From Rhizobiaceae bacterium (lineage in GTDB: Bacteria > Pseudomonadota > Alphaproteobacteria > Rhizobiales > Rhizobiaceae): 64,000 nt of DNA. The stretch is taken from positions 1 through 64,000 of the forward strand of contig JABABQ010000066.1 in the NCBI GenBank assembly GCA_014238155.1. Direction: 5' to 3'. The position numbers and the translations under genes are program-made. Positions 57,056-64,000 of the stretch are shown in pieces. Each line of letters opens with the position of its first letter. Position 1 is the first letter of the stretch. The notes beneath the pieces were generated by a model, which was not told the DNA's origin, did not search any database, and was given only the letters and a program-made list of their open reading frames with translations.

Positions 57056-57622
57056 TTAGTCCGCCAGTTTCTTCATGAAGTTGGCAAATACCATCAATCC
57101 GTCGGGCCAAGGGCCGTGACCTGATTCGGAATTGATATGGCCGCTTTCACGGGCATCGATCAGCAATGACCCCCAGGTGTTGGCCATATCTCCGGCAACT
57201 TCATAACAACAGAATGGGTCGTTCTGGCTGGCCACAACAACACTTGGAAACGGGAATGGATCGCGGGGATAGGGACCAAATGTCATCAGATGTTTGGGAC
57301 GCAGACCAGGATTTTCAACGTCTGGCGGTGCGACAATAAACGCCCCCCTGATACGGGCCTTTTGTTTCGGTGACATCTTGCCAATTGACTGCGCCACAAC
57401 TTGCCCACCCAGTGAGTGGGCAATCAGGACAACCGGATTTGTCGCGTCGTCAACTGCGGCGATCAGATTATCGGTCCAGTCTTCGACAACCGGTTTGAGC
57501 CAATCATCCTGGTGCACCCGCCGCGCCGTTTTCATCTGCCTTTCCCAACGCGATTGCCAATGGTCTGGATCGGAATTTGTATATCCGGGCACCATAATCA
57601 ATCCAGCTTGCGAAATTTTCAT
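57056..57622 (-). CDS. RBBP9/YdeN-family serine hydrolase
   Basis: 188 residues. Alpha/beta hydrolase with nucleophile elbow 'AHSLGG' (Ser about 69), acid near 'ASQNDPFCCYE' and His in 'SGHINSESGHGPWPDG', the hallmark of the RBBP9-like family. Start 'LIMVPGYTNSDPDHWQSRWE' is typical. Substrate unknown. Lies tail-to-tail with the aldolase gene. Confidence 0.85.
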   Translation of the reverse strand: MKISQAGLIMVPGYTNSDPDHWQSRWERQMKTARRVHQDDWLKPVVEDWTDNLIAAVDDATNPVVLIAHSLGGQVVAQSIGKMSPKQKARIRGAFIVAPPDVENPGLRPKHLMTFGPYPRDPFPFPSVVVASQNDPFCCYEVAGDMANTWGSLLIDARESGHINSESGHGPWPDGLMVFANFMKKLAD

Positions 57623-57679
57623 GATGTCCTCATGTGGGGTGGCGATTTCAGTGTTTCGGCGGGCTTAGCTTACCTGGCT

Positions 57680-58981
57680 CTAACCAAACACCCGCTGGAA
57701 AATCGTGTCGACATGTTTGGTGTGATAGCCGAGATCAAATTTTTCACGAATTTCCGCGTCGCTCAAGACGTTCGTTACTTCCGCGTCAGCCAGCAATTCG
57801 GTCAGAAAATCCTTGTCTTCCTCCCAGACTTTCATGGCGTTGCGCTGTACGAGACGGTAGCTGTCCTCGCGCGAGCAACCTGCCTGGGTGAGTGCCAGCA
57901 AGACCCGTTGGGAATGGACCAGACCTTTGAATTTATTCAGGTTCTTGTCCATGTTTTCTGGATAGACCAACAGCTTTTCGATGACACCCGTCAAGCGATT
58001 TAAGGCAAAGTCGAGAGTAACAGTAGAATCTGGTCCGATCATCCTCTCAACCGAAGAATGAGAGATGTCGCGTTCGTGCCAAAGCGCAACATTTTCCATC
58101 GCCGGCACTACCGCCATGCGGACGATTCTGGCCAGGCCGGTGAGGTTTTCCGTCAACACCGGATTGCGCTTATGTGGCATGGCCGAAGAACCTTTTTGAC
58201 CGGGTGCAAAATATTCCTCGACTTCCAGTACTTCAGTTCTTTGCAAATGTCTGATTTCGGTGGCCAGACGTTCGATTGATGAGGCGATGACACCCAATGT
58301 GGCAAAATACATGGCGTGCCGGTCCCGGGGGATCACCTGCGTTGACACGGGTTCCGCGGTCAGGCCCATGGCCTTGGCGACGTGTTCTTCAACTGCTGGC
58401 TCAATATTGGCAAATGTGCCCACCGCACCAGAGATGGCACATGTCGCGATTTCTGCGCGTGCCTGTACAAGCCGTTGCCTGCAGCGTTCAAACTCCGCGT
58501 AGGCTTGCGCCAATTTCACGCCGAAAGTTGTCGGTTCGGCATGAATACCGTGGGAGCGTCCAATGGTGACGGTGTTTTTGTGTTCCATCGCCCGCTTTTT
58601 CAAAGCCGCCAGAAGCTTATCCATGTCATCCAGCAAAATGTCGGTGGCTTTGGCCAATTGCACATTAAAGCAGGTATCCAGAACATCCGATGAGGTCATG
58701 CCCTGATGAACAAAGCGCGCATCCGGTCCGACGATTTCCGCCAGGTGGGTCAAAAAGGCAATCACGTCATGCTTGGTTTCACGTTCAATTTCGTCGATGC
58801 GACCGACGTCAAACTCAACCGCATTGCCTTTTTCCCATATGGTCTTTGCTGCCTGTTCTGGGATGACGCCGAGTTCTGCAAGGGCATCACATGCATGGGC
58901 TTCAATCTCAAACCAGATTCGAAACTTCGAGGCAGGTGACCAAATATCAGTCATGACGGAACGGGAATAGCGAGGGATCAT
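57680..58981 (-). CDS. purB: Adenylosuccinate lyase
   Basis: 433 residues from the ATG ending at 58981 ('MIPRYSRSVMTDIWS'); the frame is open to 59008. Cleaves SAICAR and adenylosuccinate, releasing fumarate in purine synthesis. The flexible catalytic loop 'GQKGSSAMPHKRNPVLTENL' is intact, as are 'TSSDVLDTC' and 'GRSHGIHAEPTTFG'. Separated from purC by ~2 kb. Confidence 0.96.
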   Translation of the reverse strand: MIPRYSRSVMTDIWSPASKFRIWFEIEAHACDALAELGVIPEQAAKTIWEKGNAVEFDVGRIDEIERETKHDVIAFLTHLAEIVGPDARFVHQGMTSSDVLDTCFNVQLAKATDILLDDMDKLLAALKKRAMEHKNTVTIGRSHGIHAEPTTFGVKLAQAYAEFERCRQRLVQARAEIATCAISGAVGTFANIEPAVEEHVAKAMGLTAEPVSTQVIPRDRHAMYFATLGVIASSIERLATEIRHLQRTEVLEVEEYFAPGQKGSSAMPHKRNPVLTENLTGLARIVRMAVVPAMENVALWHERDISHSSVERMIGPDSTVTLDFALNRLTGVIEKLLVYPENMDKNLNKFKGLVHSQRVLLALTQAGCSREDSYRLVQRNAMKVWEEDKDFLTELLADAEVTNVLSDAEIREKFDLGYHTKHVDTIFQRVFG

Positions 58982-59112
58982 TTTGGGGCCTTGGCTGGGG
59001 AAATCCATGCTGCCATAACACCGCGCTGTTCAAGCATCAACGGCAGGCTCGGGCAGGTCACAAAAAAGCTGCTATGGCACTAGAATAAACGACGATCTAT
59101 CAGCCAATTTAC

Positions 59113-60009
59113 TCAGTTTTGTGGATCAACTATCGCCGTGACCGCCAATAGGCGCCCGTCGGGGCCCTCAAATCCGGGCAATGAATAGCGAACCAGAACC
59201 GCCAACGAATACGATCCGTCCGGGCGTGCATAGGTGAGCACCTGTTCGATGTAGTATTTTTGCGGACAGCCCCTCGATTTTGGAACCCGCGCGTCTTTGT
59301 TTAAGACAAGTTCGGTTCCGCTCGCCTCATTAGTCAGTCTCAACGAAAACCCTTTCATTGAATCGTACTGTTCAAAACATTCCTTTTTGGCCGGAAATTT
59401 GAATTCGGCGAGGTTCAGCCGCCAGACGTCCTGGGATGTGCTGGAATTGACCAACGTTCGGTATCCGACCAGCGAAAAGCGCACTTGTTTTGCGTTGCTG
59501 GTAAATTCGTGTGGCGGGTTATAGACCTGCAACTGGGCCGCAGACAATTTTCCAAGTGGCGCCAGGGCAGGGCGTGCCACTTCCTGAGCTTGCAACCGCT
59601 TTTGGTTCGCCGTCTCGCGGAAACCGGCTTCGATCTCCCAACGATCTGTGATGCCGTCGTCAGCCAGTTTTTTTTCAAACGCAATGGCCTCTTCTTCTGT
59701 CCCTCTCAACCGTACAGGCGTGCCTTTGACCCAGCGATCACCAGCGATGTCTATTCCGTAGAGATTGACATATGGCAGGCCGAGTCCGTCCGTCGTGCCA
59801 TATTCCTCAAAGACGAAATGGTTGCCATCCCGGCTAAATCCCAAACTGTTGCCAGTCGAATTTTCAGCGGCCAAAGCAGGTTGAAAGGCCACCGAACACC
59901 CAACGGCGAGGCAGGCGGCGAAGCAGGCGGCGAGGCAGGCGGCGAGGCAGACGGCGAGGCTGATTGATGAGACACGGGGAAAAAAATTGAGTTCTGGCAA
60001 GCGGTTCAT
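59113..60009 (-). CDS. DUF2259 secreted protein with repeat-containing signal peptide
   Basis: 298 residues. The mature part (from about residue 49, 'ENSTGNSLGFSRDGNHFVFEEYGTTDG') matches DUF2259, predicted secreted proteins of unknown function with 'YGIDIAGDRWVKGTPVRL' and 'VNPQ'-type ends. The signal region is odd: a 12-bp DNA repeat encodes about four copies of a Cys-Leu-Ala-Ala-type unit, giving 'CLAACLAACFAACLAVGC', so hydrophobic-core length depends on repeat number. Four or five cysteines there make a lipobox reading ambiguous; cleavage at ALA-A near residue 47 seems most likely. Confidence 0.8.
   Translation of the reverse strand: MNRLPELNFFPRVSSISLAVCLAACLAACFAACLAVGCSVAFQPALAAENSTGNSLGFSRDGNHFVFEEYGTTDGLGLPYVNLYGIDIAGDRWVKGTPVRLRGTEEEAIAFEKKLADDGITDRWEIEAGFRETANQKRLQAQEVARPALAPLGKLSAAQLQVYNPPHEFTSNAKQVRFSLVGYRTLVNSSTSQDVWRLNLAEFKFPAKKECFEQYDSMKGFSLRLTNEASGTELVLNKDARVPKSRGCPQKYYIEQVLTYARPDGSYSLAVLVRYSLPGFEGPDGRLLAVTAIVDPQN
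59905..59964 (+). repeat. 12-bp tandem repeat in a signal-peptide coding region
   Basis: Units on the plus strand: GGCGAGGCAGGC, GGCGAAGCAGGC, GGCGAGGCAGGC, GGCGAGGCAGAC, then a partial GGCGAGGC. About 4.7 copies. Each unit is four codons, so copy changes keep the frame. Confidence 0.9.
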
Positions 60010-60029
60010 AACCTCCTACTATTATGGGC

Positions 60030-60692
60030 TTACAGAGCAGCCCTTATAGCAGATATGTTTTTGGCGTACGAATCTTTGCCCCTGCCGTCATAGATTGCCG
60101 ACCCGGCAACCAGAACGTCCGCACCAGCATTAACGACCAGCGGTGCTGTCTGGGCGGTGATGCCGCCGTCGACCTGAATGCGAATATCCCGGTCACCAAT
60201 CAGGGCCGCTACCTGAGCCACTTTATTGGCGGATTCTGAAATATATTTCTGGCCGCCAAATCCGGGGTTTACCGACATAATCAATATCATATCAACCAGA
60301 TCCACGACGTGTTCCAAAGCCGATACCGGCGTGCCGGGATTGATGGCGACACCGGCCTTTTTGCCCAGTGAACGGATAGCCTGCAAGGATCGATGCATGT
60401 GCGGGCTGGCTTCCGCGTGAATGGTGATCAGATCGCTGCCGGCCCTGGCAAAAGCTTCCAGATAGGGGTCGCAGGGCGCAATCATTAAATGAGTGTCGAA
60501 TACAGCATCGGTCAATGGGCGCAGTTTTTCGATGATGACCGGACCAAAGGAGATATTGGGTACAAAATGTCCGTCCATCACATCGAGATGCACCCAGTCA
60601 GCACCGGCAGACAGGACATCGGTGACTTCCTGACCAATCTTTGAAAAATCGGCCGCCAAAATGGAAGGAGCGATAAGAATGTTATTTGCCAT
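60030..60692 (-). CDS. rpe: Ribulose-phosphate 3-epimerase
   Basis: 220 residues. Interconverts ribulose 5-phosphate and xylulose 5-phosphate. TIM barrel with 'IAPSILAADFSKIG', metal ligands in 'WVHLDVMDGHFVPN' and 'TIHAEA', the 'MSVNPGFGGQKYI' phosphate loop and 'IQVDGGI'. Full length. Confidence 0.96.
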   Translation of the reverse strand: MANNILIAPSILAADFSKIGQEVTDVLSAGADWVHLDVMDGHFVPNISFGPVIIEKLRPLTDAVFDTHLMIAPCDPYLEAFARAGSDLITIHAEASPHMHRSLQAIRSLGKKAGVAINPGTPVSALEHVVDLVDMILIMSVNPGFGGQKYISESANKVAQVAALIGDRDIRIQVDGGITAQTAPLVVNAGADVLVAGSAIYDGRGKDSYAKNISAIRAAL

Positions 60693-60761
60693 GTTGCTGT
60701 CTCAGATTGCCACTACGGGCTGCTTGAACCTGAACGGCTCTAACACGACGGGAAACTCGGC

Positions 60762-61787
60762 TCAATCGCGGCCAAAGGCTTTTGCCCAACTTGGAAACAA
60801 ATCTCCGTCGGCATCTTTGGAGGCATAAACCCCACGGGCAACGGCGCGGCTCATCGTGCTGGCAGCGACAGCAGACATTTCTATTTGCTCTCCCATTGTA
60901 GGTGGTTCGCCAACTGCTCCTGTACTCACGGCAAAAACCAAATCACCGTCCAATGGGGTATGGGCGGGCCACAGTGAACGGGCAATACCATCATGGGCAA
61001 GAACCGCCAGTCGCTTGCATTCAGCTTTGGTCAGCGGTGCGTCGGTTGCAATGATTCCAATGACTGTATTGGCACCATATGCCTGATTGTCGCGAAATTT
61101 TATGCGTGTGGCGCGGCTTTCTTGCGCTGGAACGTTGGCACAGCCAAGTCCGCCGAATTCATCACCAATTTCAAACGGTGCAGCCCAGAAACACGGACTA
61201 TTTCCGACTGTCGGCGCGCCCAGGGCATTGACCACGGCCAGTGCTCCAATTGTCACGCCGTTGGGCAATAATGTTGAAGCTGAACCGAGGCCGCCTTTTA
61301 ACCCGGGGCCGGGACCACCCGTCAATGCGCCAAAACCGGCACCGTGCGATCCAATGTCAAAATGTGTGGCAGCATTGTTGGCTGCCTGATAGCCCAGATC
61401 AGCGTAGGGGCTGTTGGTTTCCCAATCGTCGTCACCGCCATTTGTCAGGTCGAAAATAATGGCTCCGGGAATAATCGGCACACGAAGCCCACGAATTTCA
61501 AAACCCCGATTTTGTTCGACCATCGCGGTTTGAACGCCCGTTGCAGCTTCCAGACCAAAGGCCGACCCGCCTGATAGAAAAAACGCATCAACGGATTGCA
61601 CCGTGTTTTCGGGGCTCAGTAAATCAGTTTCGCGGCTGCCTGGTGCACCGCCCATAACATGGACGGAGGCGGTGTTTTCCACATCGCAGATGAGCACGGT
61701 TGTGCCGGATTTCACATTTGCATTATCGGCATTGCCGATCCGCAGACCGGCTATATCGGTGATCAGATTTAGGGGACCTGGCTTCAC
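60762..61787 (-). CDS. S58 (DmpA/P1) family N-terminal-nucleophile peptidase
   Basis: 341 residues from a GTG, with AGGGG upstream; no ATG is suitably placed. Self-cleaving hydrolases related to DmpA, BapA and the nylon-oligomer hydrolase NylC. The 'LSGGSAFGLEAATGVQ' segment and the Asn-Thr junction in 'YGANTVIGIIATDAPLTK' (about residue 239-240) mark the expected autoproteolysis, with Thr the new N-terminal nucleophile. It follows the binding-protein gene by 12 bp. Physiological substrate unknown. Confidence 0.85.
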   Translation of the reverse strand: MKPGPLNLITDIAGLRIGNADNANVKSGTTVLICDVENTASVHVMGGAPGSRETDLLSPENTVQSVDAFFLSGGSAFGLEAATGVQTAMVEQNRGFEIRGLRVPIIPGAIIFDLTNGGDDDWETNSPYADLGYQAANNAATHFDIGSHGAGFGALTGGPGPGLKGGLGSASTLLPNGVTIGALAVVNALGAPTVGNSPCFWAAPFEIGDEFGGLGCANVPAQESRATRIKFRDNQAYGANTVIGIIATDAPLTKAECKRLAVLAHDGIARSLWPAHTPLDGDLVFAVSTGAVGEPPTMGEQIEMSAVAASTMSRAVARGVYASKDADGDLFPSWAKAFGRD

Positions 61788-61799
61788 GATATTTAGCCC

Positions 61800-62885
61800 C
61801 TAATTATCCCGCACGACTTCAAACGCTCCGTCGCGCCACCTTGAAAGGACAAATGGCATGGGGATGGCGCGGCCGGATTGGTCAAATGTCAGCGGCCCGA
61901 TAATGGTTTCAAATGTTGCTCCGGTGAGGTCGATCAGCTTCCGTTTGATGGCTTCAGCGCCCAATTCGACAATCGCATGCCCGAGCAAAAGACTGTTTTC
62001 CAGCTCCAGCTCGCCCAAATCGCCGACTTCCTGGCGCAATGCGTCAGTTGCCAGCTGACGTTCGGCAACCATCATCATTCCGGCCATATTACTGCCTGGT
62101 GAGGCGGCGTAGGGTAATAATTGTCCACGCTCGCCAGTGGCAACCATCCAATCTAATCTGAGCGTGCGAATATCATTGGCAATGGTCACGACGTCTTCGG
62201 CTGCTGCGGCAATGAACACAGCTTCAACGCCAGATTTTCGCAAGCGCCGCAACATCGCAATCTGAGTTGTCTGCAGAGGGCGGAAGTTACTGTTGACGAC
62301 GGCACGCAGACCTGCTTGCTCGCTCAGTTCCCGGATATCATCTGCAAGCGCCCGGCCATAAACACTGCCATCGTCAAGGATGGCGAATGGGCGGCTCTGA
62401 AACTGGGGCAGGATCATATCAACCACAGCGCGGGCTTCCGCATCTGGTGCATTTGACAAGCTATAAAGGGGCAATTCGTCAACCTCCCGCAGCCGCGTTA
62501 GCAATTTGTTACGCGTGTTGACGGCGACAATTGGCATGGATTTTACAGGGCTGTTTTCCTGCTTTGCGTATTTAGCCAGCTCCACGGCAACACGAAAACA
62601 TACCGGGCCAACAACAATCTCAGCCCCGGCTTTTGCCAGCGAACTGGCGGTTTCGGATACTCTTTCAATGTCGCAGCCATCATTGACAAGGACCAGCTCC
62701 ACCTCCCGGCCTGACTTGTTGAGTTTTTCAGCTGCAATCCGGGCGCCAAACTCCATACGCTTGGCAACTGGTGTCAGGCGCGCTTCCAGAGGGAGAGACA
62801 GGCCGATGACATCTGCAGCGCTGGAAGGGCTGCAAGCCAATGCGAAAAATATGCAAAAGGCCGGGAAGAGTATCTTGGGGATCAT
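61800..62885 (-). CDS. Periplasmic binding protein, Leu/Ile/Val (peripla_BP_6) type
   Basis: 361 residues with a signal peptide ending near 'SSAADVIGLSLPLEARLTPVAKR'. Two-lobed type I periplasmic binding fold: 'GAEIVVGPVCFRVAVELAKYA', 'FAILDDGSVYGRALADDIRE', 'GVEAVFIAAAAEDVVTIANDI'. No ABC permease or ATPase genes are adjacent, so it may be an orphan sensor or use a distant transporter. Couples closely to the S58 peptidase gene, suggesting a shared peptide or amino-acid substrate. Confidence 0.8.
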   Translation of the reverse strand: MIPKILFPAFCIFFALACSPSSAADVIGLSLPLEARLTPVAKRMEFGARIAAEKLNKSGREVELVLVNDGCDIERVSETASSLAKAGAEIVVGPVCFRVAVELAKYAKQENSPVKSMPIVAVNTRNKLLTRLREVDELPLYSLSNAPDAEARAVVDMILPQFQSRPFAILDDGSVYGRALADDIRELSEQAGLRAVVNSNFRPLQTTQIAMLRRLRKSGVEAVFIAAAAEDVVTIANDIRTLRLDWMVATGERGQLLPYAASPGSNMAGMMMVAERQLATDALRQEVGDLGELELENSLLLGHAIVELGAEAIKRKLIDLTGATFETIIGPLTFDQSGRAIPMPFVLSRWRDGAFEVVRDN

Positions 62886-62932
62886 GTGAGAGTTTTACCG
62901 GTTGTAAGCGCCAGAAGAAAGTCGATTCTTGC

Positions 62933-63673
62933 TTATATCAGCTGTAAGCCTTTCATACTCGCATGACCTTGCTTGCCAACAATAATGTGGTCATGAATCA
63001 CGATGCCCATGGGGGCCGCAGACTCGATGATGGTACGGGTCATTTCAATGTCGGCGCGCGACGGCGTGGGATCCCCCGAGGGGTGGTTATGAACCAAAAT
63101 CAGTGCCGAAGCGCTGACTTCAAGCGCCCTCTTAATGACTTCTCTTGGATAAACCGGCGTGTGGTCGATTGTTCCGGTTTGCTGTACCTCATCGGCGATC
63201 AGAGCATTTTTCTTGTCGAGAAAGAGAATGCGAAACTGCTCCACTTTTTCATGTGCCATCGTTGCGTTGCAATAGTCGATCACCGATGACCAGGAACTCA
63301 ATACGGTTTTTTGCTGGATCTCTGAGCGCAGTGACTGGCTGGAAATAGCTGCAACGACCTTTATATCCCTGGCAGCATTGGTTCCGATTTTTGGGACTTG
63401 CGTCAATTCACGTTCCGTTGCACCCAGAACTCCGGAAATCGACCCAAACCGTTGAAGCAGGCCCTTTGCAACGGGTTTGGTATCAACGCGCGGGACAAAG
63501 CGAAATAACAGCAATTCCAGCAATTCGTAATCGGCGAGCGTCGACGCGCCGGACCGACTGAATTTTTGTCGCAACCTTTCGCGATGGCCGTGATAATGCG
63601 GTGCCTGAACCGGCGAACCTGTGCCGGAAGATTTGTTTTGATAGACTTTTTCGTCTTTTGGCTTTTCAGCCAT
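62933..63673 (-). CDS. radC: RadC family (JAB/MPN) protein
   Basis: 246 residues. The JAMM metal motif '[14 protein letters not shown]' is complete near the C-terminus, after an N-terminal helix-hairpin-helix part ('[34 protein letters not shown]'). Proposed to act in DNA metabolism, but the true role is unsettled. Nine bases after map. Confidence 0.9.
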   Translation of the reverse strand: MAEKPKDEKVYQNKSSGTGSPVQAPHYHGHRERLRQKFSRSGASTLADYELLELLLFRFVPRVDTKPVAKGLLQRFGSISGVLGATERELTQVPKIGTNAARDIKVVAAISSQSLRSEIQQKTVLSSWSSVIDYCNATMAHEKVEQFRILFLDKKNALIADEVQQTGTIDHTPVYPREVIKRALEVSASALILVHNHPSGDPTPSRADIEMTRTIIESAAPMGIVIHDHIIVGKQGHASMKGLQLI

Positions 63674-63681
63674 GGGTCGCT

Positions 63682-64000
63682 CTAATCTGTTAAATAGGGC
63701 GGCTTTGTGTATCCTGCGGGCGAAGTGGTGAAGATTTCACAGCCATCATCCGTTACACCAACGGAATGTTCAAATTGCGCCGACAGAGATCGGTCGCGGG
63801 TCACAGCTGTCCAGCCATCACGCAGAATTTTTACGTGATGCTTGCCCAAGTTAATCATCGGTTCGATTGTAAAGATCATGCCCGGACGCATTTCAATGCC
63901 CTCATTTACACTGCCATAATGCAAAACGTTTGGGGCATCATGGAACAACCGACCCAGCCCGTGGCCGCAAAAATCCCGCACCACGCTGCACCGTTGGTTT
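63682..64000 (-). CDS. map: Methionine aminopeptidase, C-terminal part (cut by the window)
   Basis: The frame runs off the window edge. Metal-binding His in '[24 protein letters not shown]', Glu in '[12 protein letters not shown]' and the second Glu in '[14 protein letters not shown]' identify type I methionine aminopeptidase, which removes initiator Met. It is followed by radC, a common alphaproteobacterial pair. Confidence 0.95.
   Translation of the reverse strand, partial: NQRCSVVRDFCGHGLGRLFHDAPNVLHYGSVNEGIEMRPGMIFTIEPMINLGKHHVKILRDGWTAVTRDRSLSAQFEHSVGVTDDGCEIFTTSPAGYTKPPYLTD

Overview
The window is a chromosomal segment of an alphaproteobacterium, most likely in the order Hyphomicrobiales (Rhizobiales). 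The support is a PopZ-family gene directly upstream of valS, the alphaproteobacterial F1-ATPase zeta inhibitor, a NuoE with a long basic C-terminal extension, a clpP-clpX-lon-HU block, and a single 14-gene nuo locus followed by birA, RNase J and methylmalonyl-CoA epimerase. I cannot fix the genus.

Layout. (1) 1-4765 is the right end of a prophage: a collagen-like tail fibre cut by the window edge, tail-associated proteins, and a lysis module (GH108 muramidase, Rz-type spanin with an Rz1 lipoprotein nested in another frame, holin-like protein). (2) 4766-7768 is an accessory region read from the minus strand: two unrecognised genes, an orphan HicB antitoxin with only the 3' tail of hicA, two diverged copies of a ~240-bp repeat lying upstream of the unknown genes, and a cluster of DnaA-box-like 9-mers. 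(3) 7769-10267 holds tRNA-Asn, small hypothetical genes and tRNA-Cys. The last 19 bp of tRNA-Cys recur 1009 bp downstream, flanking a tyrosine-integrase fragment: the ghost of an integrated island.

(4) 10268-25485 is core: pcm, a TolC-type outer membrane factor, popZ, valS, a FadL-type porin, a PlsB-like acyltransferase, then clpP, clpX, lon, HU and an HD hydrolase. (5) 25541-25803 has tRNA-Val and tRNA-Asp behind one promoter on the minus strand. (6) 25963-42093 encodes respiratory complex I (nuoA to nuoN), with a MAPEG-family membrane protein and a DUF3291 protein inserted between nuoF and nuoG. (7) 42111-48598 has birA, RNase J, the epimerase, two membrane proteins, glutamate racemase, ribosomal protein S4 and ttcA.

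(8) 48620-55716, minus strand, carries a broken GNAT acetyltransferase gene, a DUF2461 protein and a purine/iron-sulfur block whose transcription order is purC, purS, a small secreted protein, purQ, a lipoprotein, purL, bolA, a membrane protein and grxD. (9) 55924-64000 has the F1-ATPase zeta subunit, an HpcH/HpaI aldolase, an alpha/beta hydrolase, purB, a DUF2259 secreted protein whose signal peptide contains a 12-bp tandem repeat, rpe, an S58 (DmpA/P1) peptidase, a Leu/Ile/Val-type binding protein, radC and the 3' part of map.

Most of the window is ordinary core genome. The least explained parts are the repeat/cargo region at 5.2-7.4 kb, the DnaA-box cluster at 7.56-7.74 kb, the eroded tRNA-Cys island, and the phase-neutral repeat in the DUF2259 signal peptide. 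No system that is clearly new and complete was found.
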